From NCBI GenBank assembly GCA_001584585.1, contig LSYV01000084.1, forward strand, positions 5,276 to 40,072: 34,797 nt of DNA, given 5' to 3'. How positions within the stretch are numbered: the first letter of the stretch is position 1; each line of letters opens with the position of its first letter. Source of the stretch: Gonium pectorale. Lineage: Eukaryota; Chlorophyta; Chlorophyceae; Chlamydomonadales; Volvocaceae. Shown here one piece after another: positions 1 through 12,100 of this stretch. The notes under the pieces were generated by a model. The model worked only from the letters and a program-made list of their open reading frames with translations, had not been told where the DNA came from and ran no database searches. The position numbers were made by a program, and so were the translations under genes.

Positions 1-115
1 GCCTCGTCCCTCATCTCTGTAACCGTTCACATCGAAAAAAAAAAGTCCCAACCTCAGTACATCTTGTGCATTTGCCTCTCAGTCGCCTCACCAACCACGA
101 TTGGCCCAGCCCCAC
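1..115 (-). other. 3' flank / start of 3' UTR of the giant minus-strand gene
   Basis: This is the sequence downstream of the stop codon of the giant gene, read on the minus strand. It holds a short homopolymer (A on the plus strand near 36-46) and no TGTAA motif on the minus strand, so the poly(A) site probably lies beyond the window edge. Confidence 0.4.
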
Positions 116-3100
116 CTAAAGCCCCTCGAGCTCCGCCATCCCGTCCGTGGCCACCCATACGTCCGCGGCCATCCCGTCCGCTTCATCTTGCAGCGCCTCT
201 GCCATCAAGCCGCCCGCCATGACCAGCAGGTCGGGCGGCAGCTCGTCCAGGCCCATCAGCACGTCCAGGGCGCGGGGCCACAGCGCCAGGCCCTCGCAGC
301 CCAGGCCGCCACCGCGGGGGCCGCGGCGGGCCGCGGCCGCCATGGCCTCGGCCTCCGTCGCGGCGCGCCGCCGCAGCTCCGACAGTGTGGCCGCCAGCAG
401 CGCCGCCCAGCGCTCGCTGCGCGAGGCCGGGTAGCCCAGCCGTCCGAGCGAGGCCAGCGCCTCAAGCCACACCTCTGCGGCCACGTTACCGCCACAGCAA
501 ACGCTGCCGGCGCCGTCGTCGCGACTTGCAGCCATCCGCAACAGCGCATCCGCCGCGTCGTCGAGCAGTCCAGCCTCCGCCCCACCGATTCCAGCCCACG
601 TGCCTACCACGTCCTGCGCCAGGGCTACCCTCGATGGGACCGAGGGCGCCGCCGCAGCCGCCGCAGTCGGTGACTTGTTACCGGCCCCGTTATGCCCCTG
701 CTGCCGGGGCCTCGGCCCGTGCTGAATGGAGCGCTGGGCCAGCTCCCGCAGCATTGCCGCCACCTCCGCCGCCCCGCAGCCCGGGTCCCGCAGCCGAGAT
801 CCGATGGCGCGGCGCAGCACCGACGGCAGGGCGCGGTCGCCAGGCAATCCGGCGGCGGCGAGGCGCACCGCCGCTGCAAGCGCCGCCGCGAGCTGCACAG
901 TGCTGAAATCGGGCGTGAGGGCCTTGAGGCGGGCGGACATGGCGCGCAGCAGCTGCGCCGCGTTTGGGCCGTGGGCGGCGCTGGCGCTGGCCGCAGTGGT
1001 GGTGGCGGTGGCCAGGGCGTTTAGCGTGCGGACCAGCAGCTCGGGGCCCAGGGCCTGTGGACATGTGGGCGGGAGACGTGTTCAAAGAAGTATCTTGACT
1101 ATGGGAATAGGTTGTGACGCATACCCGGTTCGGGGTAAGCGGCCGGCTAGATGGCCCCTCACAGCCGGGCCTGGACCGCATCCAGGACAGCTCGATGGGA
1201 GTTCCCGCCCGCGCACCTTTCCGTCAAAGAGCAGCATGTCCGCCGCCGCCTCCACGAACGCACCGTCGGCGGCACCCGCCGCCGCCATCGACTCAAGCGC
1301 CGCCGCCCGTGTCGCCGTGTTGGCGCGCCGCAGCAGCCGCAACACCTCCGCCGACACCGCCGACATTGCCGCCGCCGTCGCCTCCGCTGCCCCGTCCTCG
1401 CCCGCCGCCGCATCCCCGTCAGCCGCCGCGGTGCGAGAGCGCGCCTGCGCTAGGCGACGCGCCTCCGCCAGCAGCCCGCCCAGGCTCCGCTGATCCAGCA
1501 GCGGCGCGAAGGCGGCCGCCAGGGGCCGTACCATCGGGTGGTCGCCGCGACCCAGCTGCGCCATAGCGGCACTGGCCCGCTGGTATAGCTCCACAGCCGA
1601 GGCCGAATCAAGTGCGGAGGGCGGGGCGGCCACAGCGGACGAGCTTTGTTCCGCGGGTACCCCGACCAAAGGCGAATGACCAGCGACAGCTGGAGAGCGC
1701 TCGGGATGCAGGCTTGCTTTGGTTCGCTGTGGGTTGGTCGCTGAGGCTGCTGCCACAGCACTCAGGTCGCTTAGCTGGAGGAGGGACGCAGCTAGCCCTT
1801 CAAAGAGAAGGTCAGCCAGGCCGGTGTCCCCACGGAAGCCCGCCGCCGCCATGCGCTCCAGCAGCAGAAGCCGATCCTCGGGATCTAGCTCGCCCGCCTG
1901 GGCGGCGTCGGCGATGGAAGGAGACAGAACGACCCATGGGTCGCTGCCGCGCGCCGCGCGATCCGGCACCGCTTCCGGAGTCTGGCCCAGCAGGCTCAGC
2001 ACTTCGGACGCATCCAGCAGGAGCTGCCTGCGGCGGGCGCCGCAATCGCCGTCGTGCGCATCGCGGCGGCAGGGCGCCAGGATGCCCGAACCGACCTCTT
2101 CTGCCAGCTCAACCTCCAGCTCGTCCAGCAGAGGCCGCACATGATCGTACAGGTGATGCGCCTGCCGGGGGGAAGCGTTTGGAGCTGGGCGCGGCACCAA
2201 AGCCGCTGCCTTTGCCGCTGCCGCTGCTGCCTTCGTCAAGTCGGCCGCCCCTGCAACCGCTACGTGTGGTCGGGGCGGCGGCGGGGACATGAGTTCCAGC
2301 ACCTGAGCCGACGGAGCCGCCACGAGCGCCGCCAGGCTGTCCCTCACCGACGCCAGCAGTCCCCGCCGCACCGCTGCGTTTGCAGCCACAGCCGCTGCCG
2401 CGGCGCCGCCACGCGGCCGGGCTCCGTCGCCCAGGTCCAGCCCGTCGTCGGCCGCCGCCGCGAACAGCTCCATCGCGCCCCCCGCGAGACCCAACCTCGG
2501 TGCGCCCAGGCTCCGCAAGTCCGGCCTCGCATCGTCCGACGGCGGCTGGAGGGCGCCGTTAGGGACACCTAGCGCCGCCGCGGCGGCGGGGCCGGCGGCT
2601 CCCCTGCGCTGGTCGCTGTCTGAGTAACGTCCCGCAGGTATCCCCGCAGCCGTGCCGGCGCCCAGCCAGCTGCCGCCCTGGCCCCATCCAGGTGCAGCCG
2701 TTTGTGGCGCAGCCCTCTTCACGCCGTCGGGTCCCGCCTGGAAGTCTGCCTCGGAGTCATAATCCTCCGCCGACCCCAGCCCAAGGCCCAGTCCCGACCC
2801 GTGGATCGGGTCGCCCCCCAGCTGCATCAACAGCTCCTGTACGTCATCCGACATGAGCTGCAGCTGTTGTAGCGCCCGCTCTGCCTCCAGTGCTGCAATT
2901 GGCTGAGCCGTCGTACGGGCAGACGCCAGCGGCCCCGCTGCATGCTGCTGTTGCTGCTGTGGTTGGTGTTGGGGTGGTGGTTGTTGCTGCTGCTGCTGCT
3001 GCTGCTGGTGCGTGTACGCAGCCACGGCAGCACCCTCCGTCCAGCTGCTCCGCTCCGGCTGCCGCACCAGCAGCGCGCGGGCCACCTGCAGCAGCCAGGA

Positions 3101-6100
3101 CAGGCGTTCGCCGCCTTGCTGCGGCTGCAACGGAGGGTGCGGGCGTCGCTCGCGGTCGGGGTCGGGGTGTTCCCTGTCCGCGGTGTTGTCAGCGCCTGCG
3201 GCTGAGCCCGATGGGGTCGGCAGGGGTGCGCCGCCGGCCCACGGTCCGCCCGATGGCCTCTGCTGCAACATGACGCGAGACAACAGCTGCTGCAGCAACG
3301 CGGCACCTCCATCGCTGCCGTACGCAGCACTGCTACTGCGCCTCCGGTACTGCGCCGCCGCGGCTTGCAGCAGCTGCAGCAGCTCCGTCGGCCCCAGCGG
3401 CAGGGTCGTTGCCCGCTGCTCCGGTGAAGCCGTCGCTGCCGACGCCGACGCCGCCGTGGGGCGAACCGGCGGCGCCGCGAGCGCACGCTGCATCAGCTCG
3501 CATGCAAGGTCCTCCGCGGTGCTCCTGGCAGCCGCCGTCAGCGTCACTGCCGCCTCCGCTGCCAGCACCGTCGCCAAGGAATGTGCAACGCCCAGGCACA
3601 TGGCGGGAGAGTCGGACGTACGGCGCCGCTCCGCCGCCTCGAGGACACTGAGCGAGCCATGCGCCGGCGGAGCGGCGAAATCGCCATCAGGTCCCGGCCC
3701 CGGCCTCACGAGGAGGCGCCTCCGCACGGCCTCCGCGAGGCCCATGAGAGCAACGCTGGCGGGGGGAGCGGCCTCATCCCCGACCCGCTGCTGCGCAGAG
3801 CGGCGGGGCAGCATCGCTGCCGCGCCCAGGATGCCGTCGCTGCCGGTGGGGTTGGCGCCAGATGCCCAGTCATGTAGCTCGTCCTCGTCCCCAAGCGGGT
3901 CCCCGAGCTCCTGCCCTCCCGCATGCAGCCGAGGAGCAACGCCGTAGAAGGCCTGTGGGCGAGGGCACCGCAACAGTGAGCCTAGCGCGGCTAGCACTCA
4001 TAGTACGCCCATGTTCGTGGCGGGCATGCTCACTGTTCTGCATCGCCCTGACGGTTCCGGCATCGACAGCGCCGTGTGCCGACACCGTCACCACCTTGTC
4101 AAGAGAGACTCAGCAGCAACGCGCAGCTCCAGCCGCCCAAGTCTCGCAATAAGTTCGCCACACAGCCCCAACATGAGGGCCCTTCGAATGAGCGGAGCGG
4201 TACACACTCCGTGGGGGGTGTCACGCACCCGCAGCCGGTTGGCGATCGCCGCAAGGGTGGGCGGCGGCAGCAGGTGCAGGCAGCCGCACTGCGCCGCCAG
4301 CTGCATCAGCTCTGGAGAGGGCAGCAGGAGCACCTGCGGCGGCATGGAAGGGGCGGACGGGTCGGAGTAGTGTGCGGATGTGTGCGGCGAGGTAGGGACC
4401 GGTGGGCTTGTGCTCTCTCTCTCTCTGCCCTTCAACCCCCTCCCAAAAGGGCTGCGAGCTGCACCCTCTCTGCCCCCCTTTCACGTCCGCTCACAACCCA
4501 TCCTCCTCATCGCCCTCTGTGCCGTGCTCTTCGTTCCTCCGACCCTGGTCAACCCGCCCCAGCAGCCCTGACCCTGCCCGCCCCTGCAGCCCCTGCCCTA
4601 AACCTGCCCGCCCCTGCAGCCCTCGCCCTGACCCTACCCGCCCCTGCAGCCCCTGCCCTGACCCTACCCGCTCCTGCAGCCCCTGGAGCAGCTCCAGGCG
4701 CACGGTGAAGACGGACGCAGCGGCGGCCCGCAGCAGCTGGTCAGCGGCCCGCCAGGCGGGCAGCCCGGGCTCGCGGAGCTCGCCCGCTAGGTACGCCTCG
4801 TGCGCGGTGAGCAGCCTGGGAGCAGGGTCGGGGAGGATGGGGAGGGGTGGGACGTATTTTACTGAGGGCAACATGGCGACGACGGCGGCTGGGGGTGAGC
4901 GATGCAACGGGAACGGGATGTAAAGAGGTGACCGGGGGCAGGCTTGCGCCCGGGCCATGTATCGAGTTGAAGGCCAGCGGATGCGGGCCATAGGGTCAAG
5001 CGCAAACGGATAACGTGTAATGGGCATCCGGGCGGGAGGGGCCGACCGCCTACCTGTCCACCAACCGGGACAGCCCCGGCGTGGAGGTCATCTGCGGCAG
5101 GTGAGCGACCAGCAGCTGTAGCTGGGGCAGCGACGGCCGGCCGCCGGGATGCGGGACAGCCTCCAGCACGCCCACAAACAGGGCCTGCTCGTGGTTGCGG
5201 CGGGGAAGCAGAGGGACGGCCAAGACATCCGTGATCCCCACTCTGGCCCGGTGCGGGCAATGAGACCTCGGGAACGGATGCAAAGGAAGAGCCAGCGGGA
5301 GGGGCAACAACCACAGCCCAGCCAATATTTTGCGGGCTGGGCGTGGCATCTGGCCATGGGGCAGCGCTCAGCATCTCATGCTTCCTGAACATCTGTGTTA
5401 ATCCTACGCCCGTGTTCGCGAAGCGCCCTACAGTTCCGTGCTACATGGGCGTACGGCCTGGGCGCGCCCGCCTCACAGTCTCCAGGCGGCGAAACATTGA
5501 GAGGTCAGAGCCGCGCTGCAAATTCGCAGCGGGCCCTCGCGCCCCCTCGACTCCCCTTCAACAACAGCGCCGCCCTCGGCCCCTCCACTGTCCCGTACCT
5601 GAAGCGCCTGGTCCGCGTTCTGCGCCGCCAGCGCCCTCAGCGGCGCGATGGCGGCAAGGGCGGCGTTGCGGTGTGCGGGGCGGAGCCGGTCGCAGAGAGC
5701 CTACGGAGCGGGGCAACGCCGCTTTGGGACAAGTCAGCCTGGAATGCCACTGACTGTACACAGTTGGGCCGGGGGGCGTACTTGATACCGAACAAGCCAT
5801 CGGTGCAGGTTGAAGGTGGAGCAACCGACCGTGGTGGCAGATAGACTGATATGGTATCGACCATCGGCGCAGGTTAAGGATGGAGCAATCAAGGGGCATC
5901 CGAACCCTCATTCCGACAAGGTGCGCTCACCTGCACATCCCCCACCAGCCGCTTCAGCGCCGCCGCCTGGTCCGGGGGAAGCGCCTGGGGACCGCGGTGG
6001 GACCTGGCGCGGATGGACACGGCCCCTTCCTCCGTTGCAAGTCCGCCTTGGCCGCCTGCAGGCGCCGGCGCGCCCGCGGGCTCGCGAGCCTGCTGCTGGG

Positions 6101-9100
6101 CCTGCAGCATGGCGGCTGCGGCCGCCTCCACCGACGACCGCACCAGGGCCCCATCCAGCTCGGCAAATGGGGAGGTGCGCGCCAGGCAGCGGACCAGCGA
6201 GGCCAGAGCGGCCGCAGGCACCGGCGAGGCCGCCCCTTGAGCGGCAGCAGCGGCGGGCGGAGTCTCCGTCGGCTCAGAACCCGCGCCCGCACCCGCCTCC
6301 GCTGCCCCCGGGGAGGCGGCGTCTGGGGCGCCATTGCCGCAGCCGTCCCTGTCGCCGCCTCCACGGGCGTGTAGCGCCAACAGGCGCGCCGCCGCCGCGT
6401 GCAGCACGTGCGCGGGGTAGAGGCGCATGCGGTCAAGCAGCCCCAGCATCGCCCCCAGCTGGGCGGGGCTGGCGGCCTGCGCGCCTCGCCGCAGGCACAG
6501 CACCAGGGCTGCCTGCAGCGGGATTACGGGTTATTCGCACCGCCCAGGTGGGCTGCCTGCAAGTGAAGCTGCCAACAAGCCCACAAAAGATCCAAGTGCA
6601 ATCATCGGTGAGCGCATTCGCCGGGTCAGGTCGATTGCAGATAGAAGTTCCCCAGTCCTGACGCACCTGTGTTGGCAGCGCTATGGCGCGGCTATGGCGG
6701 TGGTATAGCTGGAGCACCGCCAGCGCCAGATCGGGGGTCGCAGTGCGCGCCTGGTTGGAGAGGGCGGGGGGTTGGGTAGGGGCCGGGAAACGGGAGTGGC
6801 GTGCGGTTGGGGAGGGGCAACACAGCTTGCCACCGCACGTCCGAAGCTCGCCGGTCAACAAAGGGTGTGCGCGGTCGCGGTATGTGTTGGCTTGCCTTAC
6901 CTTCCCAACGTGTTGGCTGCGCGGCACGCCAACAGGTATCCCCGTCCGCGCCCTCCCCTACGGTGCCCCCGACCACACCAACCTGCAGCATCTCGGCCAG
7001 TCGCATGTTGATCTCCTGCTGCCCCGGGTCCAAGGTCCAGCCAGCGCGCTGGCGGGGCGCCGCCGCCGGACCGCTGTGACCGGCGGGCCACAGCCGGCCC
7101 GACGAGAGGGGCCCCGACGGCGCCAGTGGCAGGTCCAACGGCAGCGCGGGCGTGCGCCACAGCGCCGAGTCGGCGTGCGCCGCCTGCAACGCGTCGCTCG
7201 TGGCAGCCGCGGCTGCCGCAGCTGCGGCAGCTCCGCCTCCGCCGCCGCCGCTGCCAAGGTCGGCAGCCGCTGAGACCGGCGGGGGTGCACGGGACTCTGC
7301 CCGCAAGCTGGCTGCCTCGCCTGGCGTTGCAGTCCGCGATCCAGCGCCTGCCCACGTGCGCTCGTCTCGAAGGACCTCCCGCGTGGGCAGCGCCTCGCCA
7401 TCCAAGCCCAGCAGCCCCGGCCGGCTCTGCAGCTGCGCCAGCAGCTCGTCGTCCCGCAGCGGCCGCAGCAGGTGGCGGGCTGCAGCACGGGCCAGCTGCG
7501 AAAGCGCCTCATCCAGATCCGTTAGGCCACGCATAAAGTCCGGGTTGCGCCATGGTAGCTCTCCCCACCGGCCGAGCGCCCGCTCGAACTCCAGAGCGCG
7601 GTTCCGCTGCCGCTCGAACTCCTGAGCGCGCTTCTGCTCCTGCTCACGCTTCTGGTGCCAGCTCAGCCGTCGCTGCTCCGGCTGCTCTTGCGCGACCGGC
7701 TCGATCCGCACCCGATCCCTCGCGGCTGTCATGACAAGGTGGCGCGCCCAGGCGCGGTGTGTGAGCAGCAGGTCTTCCGCCAGTTCCGCCGCGGCGTCTG
7801 GCGTCAGGGCCCCCGCAGCGAGTGCCGCCGGTGCGTGCTGCAGCGCCGCCGTCAGCGCCCGCGCCCCATCCACACTGCGGGCAGCGGACGTGAAGAGCTG
7901 AGCCACCGCCGCCTTGGCGCTTAACGGCGGCGGCTGCACCTCGGCGCGCAGGGCCCGCAGGGCAGGAACCAGGAGCTGGAAGGAGCGCCGCAACGAGGCA
8001 AATGATGCCTCAGCAGTGGTGGAAGCGGAGGCGGAGGCGGCGCTGGACGCGGAGGCGCTGCCGGCTTCCCCGCGCTGCGGTACGTAGGCGGCCGTCACCG
8101 CCTGTTGCAGCGCCTCCACGAGAGCTGAACGGAGCATGCGGAATGCGTGTGCGGCCCTCTGACTGTGGCTGTCGCCGAGGAAGGGCCGTGCGTGCATGTC
8201 CTGTGGGGCGGTAGAAGCGGTTTGTGGGGGACTGCAACAGTAGGAAGGCATGAGCACGTACAAACCTTCTCTCCAGCGCGATGCTGGAAGAACTCAAGCC
8301 CGCCCTCAGCGCCTGATCGCCCATCACTCGCACGCCGCCCCCCCCCTCGTTATCAACCATTCTATTGCACGATTGCTTCGCTTGCCCGCGTCGCGCACCC
8401 CAGGCTGCTCCGCACCCCAGGCTGCTCCGCACCCCAGGCTGCTCCTCAACCCAAGCTGCTCCGCACCTGAACCATGCGAATGGCGAGCTCCAGAGGCAGC
8501 TGTGTCACCTGGCCCGACGAACTTTTGAACAGGCGCCTCAGATAGGAACGCGATCGCGTGATCAGAAGCGCAGGCGTACTGCGCACGGCGCCTAACTCCC
8601 ATGCAGCGCTCGCCGCCAACATCTCTGAATCATCCGTCTCCGCTGCCTTTCTGTGCTGACCGGCTAGCGGCACGTGAGAGGCGCTAGACGGCAAGGAGGG
8701 GCTCGCACGTTTCTCGAATGCTTCATTGCCAAAACAGCCCGCCTGAGCCTCCGCAGCCTCCACCATCACGCCCATGCCTGTTGAGCCCGAAGTCGCCCGC
8801 GCCGCTGCCACCTGCTCCGAAGCTGCGGGTGATTCGGCCGCTGGCCCCGCCTCCGACCCTCCCTCCCCCAGGAGGCGCGACAGCGCTGCCGTGTGCAGCA
8901 CGGCAGCGCCCGTTGCGTCCAACAGGCCTTGAGCAAATACCCATTTGGCCAGATCCGTCGAAGGCAGGCGCACCAGCGTGGACGGAATGTGGACCATGGC
9001 AGCCGCGTCGGCGGCAGCGGCGGCTGGCGGCTCCGCTGCCAGTGGGAGCGGTGACGCCCTGTCCACCCGGAAGCTGCCCGCGTCGACGCCGAGTGCCGCC

Positions 9101-12100
9101 AGCGCCAGCCGCTGGTGCATTATGCCGCCGGCGCGCAGCAGTTGGAGGGCTTCCACAGCGGGGCTGGGTGGGCCGGGGGGGCCAGCAGGCGCCTCCAACG
9201 CGGCGGCATCCGCCGCTGCGATAGCCGTATCCTCTGTGGCCATGGCGTCGCCGTCCCATGCCACTGGGCGTGGAGGTTGCGGCGACGGAGCTGCTGTCGC
9301 GCAGCTTGGCTGGCTGGCAGCCACTGCGTCCAAGCCCGCGGCGGCTGCGGCATCGCCGTCCACCGCGGCTGCTTCGCCGTGTGGCGCCTTGGGCGCAGGA
9401 GGCACTGCCTCCGCACTCCCGTAACGCCACGCTCCCATGCCACAGCGCGACCCAGCCAATTCCCTCGCCGCCAGCTCGTCAGCCAAGGCCGACACCAAGG
9501 CCGAACTGCTGCCCTCCGACAGAGCAGCGTCAGCGCCCCATCCGGCCGCGCCGCCGGCACTATCTGCTGCAAGGGCGCCCTCCTCCGAAGCAGCATCAGC
9601 GCTAGCTCGGGCCTCTGCAAAGCGTTTGCCGGCCGTCCCCACAGCCGCTGCAGTGGACGACCCGGGCCCGTAGATGACCCACGGGCCTGCTTTGGCGGGA
9701 AGGGCGGATGGTGCCCGTCCTGATGCCGTGCCGCCTTTGCATTCAGATCCAAATCCAGGTTCACAGACGGTCCCGGACCATCCTTCCATTCTGGATTCAG
9801 CAATCCATATGGAGACCCGGATCCCGTCCAAGAGGGCAGAGACTGTCAGCTGGTGGGCTCCGTGCAGGAGCACGTGGACAGCGGCATGTAGCTCGCAGGC
9901 GGGCAGTTGGGAGGGCGGGATGCGCAGAGCGCGAAAAGCAAGCAGAGACGCCAGAGCGTCCGCAGGCCGCATGGAGGGCAGGTAGCGCACGGCAAGCTGC
10001 TTAAACGCCGAAATAGTCGGTTGCACGCCGCTGCCATCGGCCCGTTCAGATGCTTTGGCCGCGGCCAGGGTCGGGGACGGTGATGGCGACTCAGCCACTG
10101 GCTGCCCTTCGATTGGATCCACTTGCTCCCGCTCTGGCCGCTGCTTGCGGGCGCCCCGCCGCATGGGTGCTGCCGTGCAGGACTGGGCGGAGACGACGTC
10201 GCGGGCATACTCTGCCAGAAGCAGCGAAGCAGCGGCCGCCACGTCCTGGTGAAGTGCAGGCGCGTGAAACGGGTTGATTGCGCATGGGTGCAATGCCCCG
10301 TTTGCGATTAAGCTTCGTGTTCCTCGCATCAGACACGCGCTGGTTGCAGCTTCGCTGCTGGCCGCGCGGTCCGCGCGGTCCTTGGTGCGCGGTCACAAGT
10401 CGGTCCTTGTGCAGGTGAAGATGTAAAGAGGTAGGCATTGTGCCAGCTGCTCAGCCCACTCACCCGCTGTTCAGGAGTGACATCCGCCGAGCCCCTCTGG
10501 ACCAGCGCTCGCAGCTCCGGCTCAGACAGGGGTGGCGGCACCCGCTCCGTCAGCCGCTGCTGCAGGACATCCTGTGCGGCACAGTGAGGAAAGCTGTGAA
10601 ATACTTGGCATATAGCGCTGACAAACTTGAACGCACGCAGGGAGGCACCTTGGAGGCTTATCAGGGACGATAGAGCATCACCTCCCATTAAGCACATCAC
10701 ACAGCTCACATCAGGACAGGCAAAATGCCCGATGCGATTGCGATGCCAAAGCAAATCGCACAGCCCAAAGAGACAGCGTGCAGGTAAGGCCACACATCGC
10801 ACCTGCAGAGGCGAGATCAGCTGAGCATGCAGCTGCAGTTCGATGCCCTTCATGCCCTGCAGCTTCCCAATTTGCTCGGCAGCCCGCTTGGATGACAGCA
10901 GCAGGTGCGAAGCCTGTAGGAGCAGGGTTAATGTCATCCTGTGACAGCCAACGTTCCATGTTGCCTCTCATCCGTTCCTATGTCGACCGTCAAGAGACGG
11001 CCCCGTACAATCGCGTTCCCCGGCAGCACAATCCAAGAGCCAGAGTGGCACAAATAAGTCTGTGTGCACGAACACATGCCTATATTCCTGGCATTCACGT
11101 ATCAATCCGGCACAGCATGGCGCATTGAGCGCGCACTCCCACCCGCCACGCCCGTACACGCCATCGCGGAGTTTACCTGAAGCAGGGGCTCAACCCGCGG
11201 AACTGCTGGCGGTGACGGAAGCCACGCTAGCGCGCCTTGCTCGGCCCTGCTGTCTGCCTCACAAGCCAACGCCACGGCAGCGGAACCCGCATTTCCAGCG
11301 CCTTCCTTTCGCGTCTTTAAATGCAACATCGCGCCCAGGCCCCAAGCGCCGGGGTGCTCCTCGCGCGCCTGGACCGCGGCCTTCACCGGCCCCTCCCCCT
11401 CCGTCAGCTCTAGGGCCGAACCGCCGTCCTTCGCTGCGCTTCCGCTGCTGCTGTCGGCGCCGCCGTTGGCCTGCCGCAGCTCCAGCCCCGCCTGCTTCAG
11501 GCCGCCCCACGCCTGGCTCACCAGCCAGTCGCGCTCCCGCTTCAGTATCACCACCAGCATCTGCGCGTGGCGCCCCAACTCAACAGGCGGCGCTGACCGC
11601 GCCGCATTCTCGAGGGCGCGCGCCGCCTCAACCAGGACTCCCAGCCCCAGCTGAGTGGGCTCGAGGTGCGCGGGCAGGCTTGCAACGTTGGCCGCACGGC
11701 GGCGGGCGACCCGGGCCAGGTGCAGGTTACGGCCGAGGGCGGCAAGGTCGACCGGGCGNNNNNNNNNNNNNNNNNNNNGGCCGGACGGCGGCGGACGAGG
11801 TCGACGGTACGGTACGGCGGACGGGCGGACGGACGGTCGGACCGGGCGGGCGGGGTGGGTCGGGGCGGGGCGGGGCGGTGGGCGGGGGGGGCGGGGGAGG
11901 GGGAGGGAGAGGCGACTCCGCGGCAGGCTGCAATGCGGCTGCGACGGCGGTGGGCGTTGGCTCTGACGGCCGTCCGCATCCCGGCTGCCGCTGCTGCGCC
12001 TCTGGCTGCGGTTTGGATCGCTCCGAGCCACACCCTCCCGACTTGGTTGCTTCCGGCAGCCCGTGCGGCAACGGCATGGGCGCAGCTTGCGCGCAGCCTT

